From: Streptococcus infantis
GTDB lineage: Bacteria; Bacillota; Bacilli; Lactobacillales; Streptococcaceae
Assembly (NCBI RefSeq): GCF_015546995.1
Contig: NZ_JADMUH010000015.1
Location: 1 to 44,272 of the forward strand
Length of the DNA stretch: 44,272 bases
Reading direction: 5' to 3'
The notes under the pieces were generated by a model that was given only the letters and a program-made list of their open reading frames with translations, had not been told where the DNA came from and ran no database searches. The position numbers and the translations under genes were made by a program. Below are positions 19,119 through 28,945 of this stretch, piece after piece; the first letter of the stretch is position 1, and every line of letters begins with the position of its first letter.

Positions 19119-20200
19119 TTTGGTTCTCCCTGTATTTCTCTATACAATGCTCGATAGTTTTCCAAAAACATAGGATAACTAAATCTGTTTTCATAGTCTT
19201 TTTTTGCTTGGCTAGCAAGTTCCTGTCTTAGTGTTGCATCTGTAGCTAATTTATCAATAGCAGATGCTAGAGCAGCAGGGTCTTTTGCTGGGACTAAAAC
19301 CCCATTTTTATTTGTTACAACTTCGTTTAATCCCGGTATATCCGTCGCAACTAAGGTTTTACTATTCATAAATGCCTCAATGGCAACTAAACCAAATCCT
19401 TCAAATACTGAAGGCAAAACACAAAAATCAAAACTATTGATACATTCGACGATATCCTTGCGATATCCTAAAAAAATTACCGAATCTTGAAGATTTAGTT
19501 CTTTAACCTTGTTTTCCAACTCTTCTCGAAGCTCACCTTCACCAACGATAAATAATCGAATATCCTTAATAGTCAGTAAAGACATAGCATCAAGGAGATA
19601 AGTCAAGCCTTTTTGCTCAGATAACCTAGCAATACAGCCAAGTTTAATCCCACCATAACTGATAATCTCATCGACCTGGTCATCCGTTTCTTTTAAAACA
19701 ACTCCATTATAAATAACCCTGCTATCAGTAATACCTACATCTTCTTTTAAGTTTTTATTTACAGCTTCTCCCACTGCCACACTTTTAGCATTTTTTAAAG
19801 CAAATCCATATAGAGGCAGTTTATCTTTAAAGACATTGTGGGCTGTATAAACGTGTATCAATTTTGGATGAACAAGTTTTAATAAACGGATATAAAAAGC
19901 AGCCATCCGATGATGAGTGTGGACTATTGTTATCCCTTTTTGTTTGATAATCTGGTGAATACTAAAGAGTAGCTTTAATACCGTCACAGGATTTTTACTA
20001 TCGATATCTAAAATTTTATGATGTTGAATCCCTTGAGCAGCCAGTTCGCTCTCCCAAAGCCCACCCGTAGATGCGACATGAACACTGTCAAACTCATCTT
20101 TTAAATCTGAGCTCAACTGGTAAACAATACGCTCTGCACCACCTATATCCATGGTACGCGAAATATGTAAAATACTATTTTTTCGATTTTCGTTTTTCAT
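19115..20200 (-). CDS. Family 4 glycosyltransferase (GT-B)
   Basis: A 361-residue retaining glycosyltransferase. The N-terminal acceptor domain starts SILHISRTMDIGGAERIVYQ, with the GGAE glycine-rich loop typical of GT4. The C-terminal donor domain has KLGCIARLSEQKGLTYLLDA, LFIVGEGELREELE and the conserved E-x7-E motif EGFGLVAIEAF (about 284-294). It adds one sugar to the repeat unit on the cytoplasmic face. Its start overlaps the end of the upstream WecG/TagA-type gene by 26 bases, and its end overlaps mnaA. Sugar specificity is not known. Confidence 0.93.
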   Translation of the reverse strand: MKNENRKNSILHISRTMDIGGAERIVYQLSSDLKDEFDSVHVASTGGLWESELAAQGIQHHKILDIDSKNPVTVLKLLFSIHQIIKQKGITIVHTHHRMAAFYIRLLKLVHPKLIHVYTAHNVFKDKLPLYGFALKNAKSVAVGEAVNKNLKEDVGITDSRVIYNGVVLKETDDQVDEIISYGGIKLGCIARLSEQKGLTYLLDAMSLLTIKDIRLFIVGEGELREELENKVKELNLQDSVIFLGYRKDIVECINSFDFCVLPSVFEGFGLVAIEAFMNSKTLVATDIPGLNEVVTNKNGVLVPAKDPAALASAIDKLATDATLRQELASQAKKDYENRFSYPMFLENYRALYREIQGEPK

Positions 20201-20915
20201 CTAAAACTCGCTTAATAAAAGTGGCATTCCCTACAAAATAACGTTTAAAGAGGCGTCTAGGTTCATTTGCCACGCGGAACAGCCACTCAAGATGCGCATT
20301 TTGCATCCATAAAGGAGCTCGTTTAATATGGCCAGATAAAACGTCAAAACTACCTCCGACTCCCATAAAGACAGAATTAACACCTTGATCCATAAATTTT
20401 TGAATGATGTATTCTTTCTTAGGAGAGGTGATCCCAACAAAAACAAAATCAGGATTTTTCTCACGAATGTCTTCTTGAATGCCATATTCATCTTCTTCAG
20501 AAAAATAACCATTGCGATGTCCAAGAACTCGTAAATTCGGATAATCTTTCTTAAAGATTTCCAACATATCTATTAAAACTTCTTCCTTGGCACCAAAAAA
20601 ATAAACCGAATATGACTTTTCATTGGCTAAATGGAGCAACTTTTGCATCAAATCAATCCCAGCGACTCTCTCAGGAACTTGATAACCCAAAAAACGGGAA
20701 GCTAGAACAACTGAAGCACCATCTGCATTAATGATTTCAGAATCGTTCACTATCTTTTTAATCGATTCATCTGTTTGGCATTGATTAATTTTATCTGCAT
20801 TCACTCCCATTAGGTGGAGTGGACGTTGTTCAAGAACAAATTTTTCAACGGCTTGGACAGTTTCGTCCATTGTTAAGGGGTCAATTCTGACCCCCATTAA
20901 ATCAAAACTATTCAA
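20175..20915 (-). CDS. WecG/TagA/CpsF-family glycosyltransferase
   Basis: A GT26 enzyme; the family includes TagA and WecG, which transfer ManNAc or ManNAcA to a GlcNAc lipid, and CpsF-like galactosyltransferase partners. Motifs visible are FDLMGVRIDPLTMDE, LHLMGVNADKINQC, IINADGASVVLASRFLG, ERVAGIDLMQKLL, YFFGAKEEVLIDML and FVGITSPKKEYIIQKF. The open frame extends back into licD, but a TTG at 20915 has GGGGAG six bases upstream, lies two bases beyond the licD stop and gives a family-like N-terminus, so a 246-residue product from TTG is preferred. With mnaA nearby, ManNAc is the most likely donor sugar. This is inference. Confidence 0.9.
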   Translation of the reverse strand: MNSFDLMGVRIDPLTMDETVQAVEKFVLEQRPLHLMGVNADKINQCQTDESIKKIVNDSEIINADGASVVLASRFLGYQVPERVAGIDLMQKLLHLANEKSYSVYFFGAKEEVLIDMLEIFKKDYPNLRVLGHRNGYFSEEDEYGIQEDIREKNPDFVFVGITSPKKEYIIQKFMDQGVNSVFMGVGGSFDVLSGHIKRAPLWMQNAHLEWLFRVANEPRRLFKRYFVGNATFIKRVLDEKRKSKK

Positions 20916-20916
20916 T

Positions 20917-21702
20917 TCAATCTCCCCACGTAGACTCAAAATGACCCTTACGCTCAGCTTCTTTTGGCAGTTGCATGTAATCACCGTATATTTTTGTCAA
21001 ATATTCATCGGGATTTGCATGACAACTTATTTGTAAACTTTCAAATTCTAGTAATTGCGGTTCCCCAAACACTTCTTTTCTTGCGAGTTCACGTTCTCGA
21101 TAGGAACCCAAGACATTCCCGACCATAGTACTAGTCTCGTAATCATATTGTTTGATGATACTTTGCAATTTTTTATTAATTTTTGAAGTGTTTAAAAGTT
21201 TATTTAATTTTAAACTTTTTGAAACTTTTACAATCGCATTTTCGAACGAGCCTCTATCTCTCTCATGTATACGATCGATAACAGAAATTTTAGATAAAGC
21301 ACGATAGAATTTTATTTTATTCGTATGCAACCAGTAATGGATTCCGTCTTCTGGGTAACCATCTAAGGGAAAGATATCAATAAAAGGACTACACCATTCA
21401 TTACCAAATTGAATTTGGATTGAAGTATCCATAATCGAAGTATTACCTAGATTATCATCGTGAAGTCTTAAAATAACACTTTCAGGAAGCTCTTGTTCAC
21501 AAATTGTCAAGAATTTTTCATAATCTTTTCTAGGCATTCCTAAATCCATATCATCATCCCATGGGATAAATCCTTTATGACGAATGGCACCGAGTAATGT
21601 CCCACCCAAGGCGTAATAACGCAAATCATGTCTTTTACAAAGATCGATATAACTTTCTAAAAGTGTTAACTCTCCTAATTGAATTTCTCTCACTTTATTC
21701 AT
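20917..21702 (-). CDS. LicD-family phosphotransferase
   Basis: A 261-residue protein of the LicD (nucleotidyltransferase-fold) family, which transfers phosphocholine, or in some capsule loci an alditol phosphate, onto glycans. The signature YYALGGTLLGAIRHKGFIP followed by WDDDMDLGMPRKDY (about 29-62) holds the metal-binding aspartates, and FIDIFPLDGYPED is a second family motif. No CDP-alditol synthesis gene is in this operon, so a CDP-choline or other pool made elsewhere would be needed. The start is ambiguous: the ATG at 21702 has GGAG 12 bases upstream and gives the usual MNKVREIQL beginning, while an ATG at 21720 overlaps wchA. It follows the initiating transferase directly. Confidence 0.9.
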   Translation of the reverse strand: MNKVREIQLGELTLLESYIDLCKRHDLRYYALGGTLLGAIRHKGFIPWDDDMDLGMPRKDYEKFLTICEQELPESVILRLHDDNLGNTSIMDTSIQIQFGNEWCSPFIDIFPLDGYPEDGIHYWLHTNKIKFYRALSKISVIDRIHERDRGSFENAIVKVSKSLKLNKLLNTSKINKKLQSIIKQYDYETSTMVGNVLGSYRERELARKEVFGEPQLLEFESLQISCHANPDEYLTKIYGDYMQLPKEAERKGHFESTWGD

Positions 21703-21706
21703 AGAA

Positions 21707-23077
21707 TCATTTCGCTCCATCTCTCATCAACACTACTTTTACTGTTTTTAATAAAATTTCGAAGTCTTTCCAAATTGTCCAATCATCGATATAAGCTACA
21801 TCTAGTTTGACAACATCGTCAAAGTTGGTAATTCCACTTCTACCACTAATTTGCCATAGCCCAGTAATGCCTGGTTTAAAACTCAATCGGCGTTTTTGTT
21901 CAGGTGTGTATTTTTCGTATTCATCAACCGTTGGAGGGCGAGTCCCTACTAAGCTCATGTCCCCAATCAGTACGTTCCAAAACTGTGGCAACTCGTCAAT
22001 ACTAGTTTTACGTATAAAGCGTCCAATTTCTGTAACTCGAGGATCATTATCCATTTTAAACATACCACCTTGCATGGTATTTTGATCCATCAATTGTTGC
22101 TTGATTTCTTCCGCATCTACCCTCATAGATCGGAACTTATAAAAAGTGAAATAGCGACCATTTTTACCGACTCGGGTTTGAGAAAAGATTGCTGGTCCAC
22201 CATCTTTTCGAATCATTGGAACAAGGACTATACTTACAAGTCCACAAATGATTAGCCCAACAATTGCTCCTAAAATATCAATGATTCGTTTGGCAATAAT
22301 ATGACTCGGTTTATATAAGTTTGTAGAAAAAGTTACTACATTTAAACCAGCCATCTCATGAATTTGCTTATTTCTACCTAAATTTTTATCAAAGGCATTT
22401 AGATTGACTGTAACATCAATTCCCATTGTTTCAAATTGTGAAATAATGCTACCGATATCATAATCCTCACTAGGTAGGTTTACAAATACTTCGTCTACTA
22501 CCTCATGAGTTGCATAATTAATGAGGTTTTCTCGAGGAATAACCGTTACTTTACTGTGTTTAAAATCCGGTTTATCTAGTACACTTACAGCAACAAGTTT
22601 TCCGCCAACATCACTTGCAGTCAACAAGCGGTCTATCACTTTCTCAATTCGAGATGTCGCAGTAATCAAAATGATTTTACGACTTCCCTTTAAATTATGG
22701 TTAAAATGGACCCAATATTTTTTGATAACAAAACTCAGAAAATAATTAAACACTCCGTACAAAGACAGGAAGTAAATCATACCCCTTCTAGAAATCACAA
22801 ATTGATTTTTCAGAAAAAAACTAGAAAAACTAATCAGCAATGCAAAAAAGATGATGTATTTTACTATTTCTATCAATTCGGCGGATTGACTACGTTTAAA
22901 AAAATCCTTACCGTAGCCACTGATATAGAAGGCTGCAAAATGAAGAAAATACAGAACAAAAACCGTTTTTGCAACAATTTCTGTTTCAGATACAGAGATT
23001 AGTATATAAGCTAATATACTGACCAGTATACTCTGTATAAACGCTAGAGTTACGTTGTAGAAACCCCTTCCTTCCAT
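21707..23077 (-). CDS. wchA: Undecaprenyl-phosphate sugar-1-phosphate transferase (WchA type)
   Basis: Starts the repeat unit by moving a hexose-1-phosphate from UDP-sugar to undecaprenyl phosphate. The 456-residue protein has four to five N-terminal membrane spans, a CoA-binding-like middle domain (about 130-240) and a C-terminal bacterial sugar transferase domain beginning KRIIDILGAIVGLI. That domain includes FYKFRSMRVDAEE, RKTSIDELPQFWNVLIGDMS, LVGTRPPTVDEY and KPGITGLWQISGRS. Length and layout match pneumococcal WchA (Cps2E), which adds glucose-1-phosphate. The close match makes glucose the best guess; galactose-specific relatives exist. It follows wze in the operon. Confidence 0.93.
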   Translation of the reverse strand: MEGRGFYNVTLAFIQSILVSILAYILISVSETEIVAKTVFVLYFLHFAAFYISGYGKDFFKRSQSAELIEIVKYIIFFALLISFSSFFLKNQFVISRRGMIYFLSLYGVFNYFLSFVIKKYWVHFNHNLKGSRKIILITATSRIEKVIDRLLTASDVGGKLVAVSVLDKPDFKHSKVTVIPRENLINYATHEVVDEVFVNLPSEDYDIGSIISQFETMGIDVTVNLNAFDKNLGRNKQIHEMAGLNVVTFSTNLYKPSHIIAKRIIDILGAIVGLIICGLVSIVLVPMIRKDGGPAIFSQTRVGKNGRYFTFYKFRSMRVDAEEIKQQLMDQNTMQGGMFKMDNDPRVTEIGRFIRKTSIDELPQFWNVLIGDMSLVGTRPPTVDEYEKYTPEQKRRLSFKPGITGLWQISGRSGITNFDDVVKLDVAYIDDWTIWKDFEILLKTVKVVLMRDGAK

Positions 23078-23099
23078 TTTTTTCTCCCTTATTACCTAC

Positions 23100-23792
23100 T
23101 TATTTCTTTCCGTAGGAACCGTAGTTCCCATATGATCCGTAAGAACCATATTTTTCAAGCTGAATATTAAATTTATTCAGAATAACTCCTAAGAATGGTG
23201 TTCCTGTTTGCTCTAACTGATCTTTCGCTTTTTGAACTTCTCTCCGTTTTGTTGCAGAAGCTTCAGTCACCAGGATAGAGGCATCACATTTTTGTACGAT
23301 AATAGCCGCATCAATGACAACTCCTATAGGGGCTGTATCTACAATGATATAGTCAAAATATTTGCGTAAAGTCTCAATCATCGCTTCAAATTTTTCACTT
23401 TGAAGAAGAGCAGTTGGGTTTGGTGAGACAGCACCTGATTGAATGACAAACAAGTTTTCTACGTTTGTTTCACACAAACCATGAGATAGATCTTTGGTTC
23501 CTGATAAGTAGTCTGTCAAACCTGTAATTTTTTCTCGAGACTTAAAGACACCTGACATGACTGAATTACGAATATCGGCATCAATAAGGAGCGTCTTGTA
23601 GCCTGCACGCGCGAAAGCCCAAGCTATATTGGTTGAAGTGGTCGACTTCCCTTCTCCAGGTCTAACCGACGAAAGGGCAATCACTTTGAGGCCATCTCCA
23701 CTCAACTGGATGTTGGTCCGTAGTGCGTTATAATACTCCTCAGCTTTTTTTACAGAGTGTAATCGTTGTTCTGATAATTCTAACTTTGCCAT
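23100..23792 (-). CDS. wze: Capsular polysaccharide tyrosine kinase CpsD (Wze)
   Basis: Cytoplasmic BY-kinase that, with its membrane partner Wzd, controls chain length and septal capsule synthesis. The 230-residue protein has Walker A SVRPGEGKSTTSTNIAWAFA (about 42-61), Walker A' TLLIDADIRNSVMSG, and Walker B YIIVDTAPIGVVIDAA. The C-terminal tail YGSYGSYGNYGSYGKK holds four tyrosines in YGX repeats, the autophosphorylation cluster of CpsD. Dephosphorylation is expected from Wzh, encoded in the same operon. Length is as in pneumococcus. Confidence 0.97.
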   Translation of the reverse strand: MAKLELSEQRLHSVKKAEEYYNALRTNIQLSGDGLKVIALSSVRPGEGKSTTSTNIAWAFARAGYKTLLIDADIRNSVMSGVFKSREKITGLTDYLSGTKDLSHGLCETNVENLFVIQSGAVSPNPTALLQSEKFEAMIETLRKYFDYIIVDTAPIGVVIDAAIIVQKCDASILVTEASATKRREVQKAKDQLEQTGTPFLGVILNKFNIQLEKYGSYGSYGNYGSYGKK

Positions 23793-23802
23793 ATTTCCCT
23801 CT

Positions 23803-24495
23803 TTACTTTAATTTCTCAAGATTTGGAATAACACCTAAAAGCGAGAGGTGCATCACTTCTTCGATATCTTCTGGACGCTTCACTCGATCATCCAACAATT
23901 CAACTAAAAGCACGATAACCGTTACGAATCCTACGCCTGCTATAGTGGCCATCATTGTATTGCGACGAATATTTGGTGAAGATGGCGATGTCGCTGGTCT
24001 TGCTTCCTCAAGTGTGGTTACATCCGACACTCTTGTTACAGAAATGATTTTCTGAGCAGCTACTTCTCTAAGTGCATTGGCGATACGACTCGCTTCCTCA
24101 GGTTTCCCATCTCGAACTGAGATTGATACGATACGCGTATCTGCAGGGACTGTTACTGAAACTTTTCTTCCAAGAGTTTTGGCATCCATAGCTAAGCTTT
24201 GATCAGCCACCACTTTTTCAAGAACATCCTGAGAAAGAATGATCTCACGGTAGTCTTTTACCAAGTATGAACCTGCCTGCAAGTCTTGGTTGGTCAAACC
24301 TGGCTTATCTGCTTGGTTACGATTGACTACGTAGATACGAGTGGTACTAGTATACTGTGGCTGGATCACAAATGAGCTATAAGCAAAAGCTACTAGGCCT
24401 GCTATTATTGCAGTTAAGACGATGAGGAATTTACGTTTCCAAAGCACTTTTACCAATTGAAATACATCAATTTCAAATTTTTCTTGTTCTTTCAT
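23803..24495 (-). CDS. wzd: Capsular polysaccharide chain-length regulator CpsC (Wzd)
   Basis: Membrane partner and activator of the Wze kinase. The 230-residue protein has two membrane segments (about 25-45, [20 protein letters not shown], and about 182-203) enclosing an extracellular Wzz-like domain with [13 protein letters not shown] and [18 protein letters not shown]. The second span is preceded by the proline-rich [13 protein letters not shown]. The cytoplasmic C-terminus [10 protein letters not shown] matches pneumococcal CpsC. Two ATGs are adjacent; the second (24495) has GGAG at better spacing and matches the family start. Confidence 0.96.
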   Translation of the reverse strand: MKEQEKFEIDVFQLVKVLWKRKFLIVLTAIIAGLVAFAYSSFVIQPQYTSTTRIYVVNRNQADKPGLTNQDLQAGSYLVKDYREIILSQDVLEKVVADQSLAMDAKTLGRKVSVTVPADTRIVSISVRDGKPEEASRIANALREVAAQKIISVTRVSDVTTLEEARPATSPSSPNIRRNTMMATIAGVGFVTVIVLLVELLDDRVKRPEDIEEVMHLSLLGVIPNLEKLK

Positions 24496-24503
24496 CATTT
24501 CTC

Positions 24504-25235
24504 CTAAATTAGTTGGTCATTTATAATGTTTGATGGGTTTGTTTCAAAAAGTTCACGAGCTTTTTCTGCTCCGTATTTTTTAGCAATGAGTTCATAAGCT
24601 TCTCTCATATATGGTGGTCGATTATCCAAATTGTGCATATCACTAGCCACTACATGTACTAGGTCCTTGTCCAAGAAGTATCTAGCACGCTTTTTCATAA
24701 ACTTGTAGTTGTCACCAAACAGTCGTGGTTTTAATACACTCGAACTATTAATCTGCATATAGCATCCCATATTAATGAGCTCTCTTACTTTTTTCTCATC
24801 GTTTTCCAATGTGTGGTAGCGTTCAATATGAGCAACCACAGGTGTAATCCCTAACATGAGAACTTTGGTCAAAGCGCTATGAATATCTCTGTAGGGTGTA
24901 TTCATGCTAAACTCAATCAAAGCATAACGACTTCCATTGAGTTTTGGTATGATATTCTGTTCAAGTTTCTCTAAAACATCACTTGAAAAATAAATCTCAG
25001 CCCCGTAAACGATATTCAAATCTGGTGCAATTTCTTGAGCTAATTGTTTCACTTCGCTAAAATTAGCTGCAATTTTGTCTTCTGGTGTTTCAAACATCCC
25101 TTTTCTACGATGAGAGGTCGAAACAATGGTTCGAACACCTTGTGCGTAAGCCTCCTCAAGGAGAGCCTTGCTCTCAGCTTTATTTTTAGGCCCATCGTCA
25201 ACATCGAAAACAATATGTGAATGAATATCAATCAT
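24504..25235 (-). CDS. wzh: Tyrosine-protein phosphatase CpsB (Wzh)
   Basis: Manganese-dependent PHP-fold phosphatase acting on phosphotyrosine of Wze. The 243-residue protein has the metal-binding N-terminus [32 protein letters not shown], the histidine/glutamate-bearing [27 protein letters not shown] and [16 protein letters not shown], covering the PHP metal ligands. Length equals pneumococcal CpsB. It lies between wzg and wzd with gaps of one to eight bases. Confidence 0.97.
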   Translation of the reverse strand: MIDIHSHIVFDVDDGPKNKAESKALLEEAYAQGVRTIVSTSHRRKGMFETPEDKIAANFSEVKQLAQEIAPDLNIVYGAEIYFSSDVLEKLEQNIIPKLNGSRYALIEFSMNTPYRDIHSALTKVLMLGITPVVAHIERYHTLENDEKKVRELINMGCYMQINSSSVLKPRLFGDNYKFMKKRARYFLDKDLVHVVASDMHNLDNRPPYMREAYELIAKKYGAEKARELFETNPSNIINDQLI

Positions 25236-25236
25236 C

Positions 25237-26685
25237 TTATTTTCCTTCCATGGTATCTTTAATGGCCGTTTTAACAGCTTCCAAGCTTGTTGGATCGATT
25301 TCTAACATGTAAAGATTGCTATCTGGCATGGCGTAAGACGGAAGACCCATACGTCCAGTCCCTTTCAGATCTTGATTGGTAACGGTATATTTTCCACCGC
25401 TTGCCAACTGAGTATTGACAAGACTAACCATTGTTTCTGGTGGCATATTAGTCTGAATCGAATCCTGCAAGCTTTGAATAATGCTGTCATAGTTTTTCAG
25501 AGATTCCGCTGAAGTCAATTTCTGGATAATAGCCGCAATGACTTTTTGTTGGTTACGACCGCGATCACCGTCACCATTAGCAAGCGAATAGCGTTCACGA
25601 ACAAATCCCAAAGCTTGCTCAGAATCTAAATGAACATTGCCAACTGGGAAATGGTATTGTCCGTGACGCGATGTGAACTCTTGGTCGTTATAGACATCCA
25701 CGCCTCCGAGAAGGTCAATCAACTTCAAGAAAGAAGTGAAATTGAGACGGGCATAGTAGTTCAAGTCGATACCATAAAGATTTTCTAAGGTATGGATAGA
25801 AGCATCTACGCCATAGATACCCGCATGCGTCAACTTATCGTTTTGGTTGTTTCCACCATCTGCAATAGGGACATAGGCATCTCGAGGAGTTGTCGTCAAG
25901 AGAATCTTCTTGGTATCTTGATTCACTGTCATGATGATATTGACATCTGAGCGCGAAACAGAACTGATAGGACCATAGGTATCAATCCCGCTGATGTAGA
26001 CATTGAAAGAATTTCCTGTAGCTACCTTAGGCGCTTCCACTTTCTTGGTCAAGTCCTTGGTATATATTTTCTTGATCTTTTTAGCGTGGTCGGGATATTC
26101 CTGCTCAATCAGATTTTCAAAAACACCGTTTAAGACGATTGCTTTGGTTTCTCCATCTAACAAACTCTTATAGGCTGCTAAATAAGAAGAAGCTTCCTCA
26201 ACTGTCAATTCCTTGCTTTGAGTTGTTTTAATGTCATCTATCAATTTTTGAATATTCTCAGCATCTGTTCCTGTTGGAGCAGTTACACTGGAAAGCTGAG
26301 AAACATTATTGATTTCACTGTCTGCTAGCACCGCCACACTCATAGTGTAGCTTGAATAATTTGACGTTGCATTAAATTGATTGGCAATACCGATAAAGCG
26401 ATTGACAGCTACTAATGCTACCGAACTAAATAAGACTGAGACTAGCAGTATTATCAAGGTAAAAATTTTAGCTTTTCGCTTGACTATCAGCAACAGAGAC
26501 AATAACGCGATAAGAACTAAAACCACTGCCAAGATAATATTAAAATAGCTGACCGCTAAAATCTGATATTTAAAAATCAAAAACAATAAAAAAGAAGCTA
26601 GAACAGCATAGATTAGCAACAAACCTATGTTTAAGCTCTGCTGAAATTTACTAGATTTACTTTTTTTTATGCGTCTATTTTTCAT
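25237..26685 (-). CDS. wzg: LytR-CpsA-Psr family capsule attachment protein (Wzg)
   Basis: LCP phosphotransferase thought to attach capsule polymer to peptidoglycan. The 482-residue protein has a basic N-terminus, three membrane segments in about residues 20-110, and an extracytoplasmic accessory domain with [13 protein letters not shown]. The catalytic LCP domain starts at about 220 and includes [45 protein letters not shown] and [15 protein letters not shown]. The ATG at 26685 has GAGG six bases upstream and the frame before it opens only with TTG, so it was chosen. It is the first gene of the operon. Confidence 0.97.
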   Translation of the reverse strand: MKNRRIKKSKSSKFQQSLNIGLLLIYAVLASFLLFLIFKYQILAVSYFNIILAVVLVLIALLSLLLIVKRKAKIFTLIILLVSVLFSSVALVAVNRFIGIANQFNATSNYSSYTMSVAVLADSEINNVSQLSSVTAPTGTDAENIQKLIDDIKTTQSKELTVEEASSYLAAYKSLLDGETKAIVLNGVFENLIEQEYPDHAKKIKKIYTKDLTKKVEAPKVATGNSFNVYISGIDTYGPISSVSRSDVNIIMTVNQDTKKILLTTTPRDAYVPIADGGNNQNDKLTHAGIYGVDASIHTLENLYGIDLNYYARLNFTSFLKLIDLLGGVDVYNDQEFTSRHGQYHFPVGNVHLDSEQALGFVRERYSLANGDGDRGRNQQKVIAAIIQKLTSAESLKNYDSIIQSLQDSIQTNMPPETMVSLVNTQLASGGKYTVTNQDLKGTGRMGLPSYAMPDSNLYMLEIDPTSLEAVKTAIKDTMEGK

Positions 26686-26714
26686 GGAATACCTCTTCAA
26701 AACATTTTAGTTTA

Positions 26715-26723
26715 ATTATATCA
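26715..26723 (-). promoter_or_regulatory. Extended -10 promoter of the polysaccharide operon
   Basis: Minus strand TG-A-TATAAT (26723-26715), 30 bases before the wzg start. No consensus -35 is at standard distance. It is the only clear promoter seen for the 15-kb operon. Confidence 0.75.
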
Positions 26724-26845
26724 TAAATCGCCTCTCAAGACCATCAACACCAATCAAGAAAGCGCTCGCTTTTGGGAAGTGTTTTCGTTTTTTATATTTA
26801 CTATAGTTTTTATTGCTTTTTGTGTTTCCAAAATACAAATATAAT

Positions 26846-26878
26846 AAAAAATAGAGCTATTTAAAAGCTCTATTTTTT
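26846..26878 (-). terminator. Terminator of the first AliA-like gene pair member
   Basis: Thirteen-bp inverted repeat AAAAAATAGAGCT (26846-26858) and AGCTCTATTTTTT (26866-26878) just after the stop at 26881. It separates the AliA-like gene from the polysaccharide promoter. Confidence 0.85.
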
Positions 26879-26880
26879 TA

Positions 26881-28839
26881 TTATTTAACGTGACTTTCGA
26901 ATTCTTTTTGACTCTTTTCGACTGAGTTTTTACGTTCTTGTTCCCATTTGGCTTTAGCTTCGTCAAATTGAGCAGTTGTTACCACTTCTGTTTGCAATTT
27001 CATGTACTTATAGTTACTTCCAGTACCTTTGATTCCGACAAGTGAGTAAGCTCGTGTAAATGGTGTCACACGTGTTACTGAAGCTCCACCACCGTTTGAA
27101 TTTACAGGGAGCAACAGCGAACTATCAATCAGCCAAGCTTGTGCATCTGCATAATTTTCATAACGTTTGGCTACGTTTGTATTTTCTGCATCTGCCGCTT
27201 TCAATTTTTTAGTATATTGGTCCAATCCGATATTTGTAATCTTATCAGTATCCTTGCTTGGATCAAGTCCTAAAATCTTGAGATAGAATCCATCCTCAGC
27301 GTTGAAAGGATTGAGATAAGTCGATGGATCTTGGTAGTCTGCAGACCAACCATCCAAGTTCAAGTCATAGTCATGGTCAGCTGTAGTTGGCGCTTGGAAT
27401 GTCGCATTGGCATAGTCTTCTGTTGAAATTTGAACGACATCAACCACTACATTTTCTGCCCCAAGAGTTGATTCGACAGATTGTTTAAGCGAATGAATCT
27501 TTGGAAGCAAGGTTTTATTAACTTGGTCTACAGGCAAGTCCAAATGAATCGGGAATGTCACACCTTGTGCTTCTAGTTCTTTTTTAGCCTCTGCAAACTG
27601 AGCTTGTGCTTTTTCTTTATTGAAGTAGCCGTCTTGAGCGTCTTCAAGATTCATATTTGACCACTGTGTACCATAGTTTACCAACTTAGATGAAACTGTC
27701 TCACCAAAAGTCTTGTCACCTACTTGCACGAAAGTTGGTGGCACAAGTGTGTTACGAAGAGTGTTTTTAGCTGCTTCTTCTCCATTAGACTGAGCCGAAT
27801 AGGCTGTACGGTCAATTGCAAAGTTGATTGCTTGACGGAAATTTTTATTTAAAATTGCAGCTTGGGTAGCTTGTTTTTGCTCATCGCTAGTCTTAGCTGT
27901 ATGATTGTATGTTTGGCGATTAACGTTAAAATTATAGTACCAAGAAGTCGCATCCTGCAAGCTATAGACGATGTTGTCCTTGTATTTTTCCTTTGTCTTA
28001 GAAAAGTTTGAACTATTTGGGTAGACACCAGCAGACGAGTAGGCTCCGCTTTCAAAATTACGGATCGTCATATCTTGGTCAGAACCATCAACATAAGCCA
28101 ACTTAACTCTTTCAATCGTCACTTTTTCTTGGTCATAGTAATGAGGGTTCTTCATGTACTCAAGTGATGATTTTGATGTAAAATCTTTTAACAAATAAGG
28201 ACCACTGTAGAGAATGCTGTCTGGTTTCAATTCTCCAAATTCTTTACCTTTAGAAGTCAAGAACTCTTCATTGACTGGAAAGAGGATACTATTGGTTGTT
28301 TTAGAGTTCCAGAATGGTTCTGGACGGGTCAAAGTATATTGGACAGTGTAATCATCTACAGCTTTTACACCAACATTTGAAAAGTCAGTATTTGCGCCTG
28401 TCACATAATCATCTAATCCCTTAATTGAGTTCTGAATCAAATCGAGAGCTTGACTCTTATTATCAGCTGCATACTTGATACCTGTAACGAAATCTTGTGC
28501 TTTAATTGGGGCATACTCTTCCCCGTCAGCAGTGAACCATTTTGCATCTTGACGAAGTTTATAAGTGTAAGTCAAGCCATCCTTTGAAACACTCCAATCT
28601 TCTGCAAGAGCAGGAATGAGATTTCCATAATTGTCATTTTCAAGCAAACCATCTACCAAGTTGGTAATAACATTAGTATTGTCACCAGAATAATCCAAAA
28701 TGTAGTTGAAGGTTGTCGGATCGGCACCAAATGTTGACGAGTAGGTTTTAACATCTGATGCTGACTTCCCACACGCTGTCAATAAGACCGCCGCGGCAAG
28801 CGTCAACCCCGCTCCAATCAGTCGTTTTTTGAGTTTCAT
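26881..28839 (-). CDS. AliA-like oligopeptide-binding lipoprotein (downstream copy)
   Basis: A 652-residue extracellular substrate-binding lipoprotein of the OppA/AliA family (SBP_bac_5). It presents peptides to the Ami oligopeptide permease. The signal peptide MKLKKRLIGAGLTLAAAVLL leads to the lipobox LTAC, with the lipidated cysteine at residue 23. Family features are DGLLENDNYGNLIPALAEDW, LTYTYKLRQDAKWFTADG, PIKAQDFVTGIKYAADNKS and LNLDGWSADYQDPSTYLNPF. It is a clear tandem paralogue of 29001-30968, with many identical blocks but differing in the ligand-contact half. In null-capsule pneumococci two such genes (aliC, aliD) follow dexB; assignment to one of those is not possible here. Confidence 0.93.
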   Translation of the reverse strand: MKLKKRLIGAGLTLAAAVLLTACGKSASDVKTYSSTFGADPTTFNYILDYSGDNTNVITNLVDGLLENDNYGNLIPALAEDWSVSKDGLTYTYKLRQDAKWFTADGEEYAPIKAQDFVTGIKYAADNKSQALDLIQNSIKGLDDYVTGANTDFSNVGVKAVDDYTVQYTLTRPEPFWNSKTTNSILFPVNEEFLTSKGKEFGELKPDSILYSGPYLLKDFTSKSSLEYMKNPHYYDQEKVTIERVKLAYVDGSDQDMTIRNFESGAYSSAGVYPNSSNFSKTKEKYKDNIVYSLQDATSWYYNFNVNRQTYNHTAKTSDEQKQATQAAILNKNFRQAINFAIDRTAYSAQSNGEEAAKNTLRNTLVPPTFVQVGDKTFGETVSSKLVNYGTQWSNMNLEDAQDGYFNKEKAQAQFAEAKKELEAQGVTFPIHLDLPVDQVNKTLLPKIHSLKQSVESTLGAENVVVDVVQISTEDYANATFQAPTTADHDYDLNLDGWSADYQDPSTYLNPFNAEDGFYLKILGLDPSKDTDKITNIGLDQYTKKLKAADAENTNVAKRYENYADAQAWLIDSSLLLPVNSNGGGASVTRVTPFTRAYSLVGIKGTGSNYKYMKLQTEVVTTAQFDEAKAKWEQERKNSVEKSQKEFESHVK

Positions 28840-28945
28840 GATTCATTTTCTCCTTGAATGTTAGATTTTATGACATAAGTCTATTTTATCAAATTTCACC
28901 CTAAAAGTAAAGTTATTTAATTTTTTGCACCCCGTCACTAAGACG

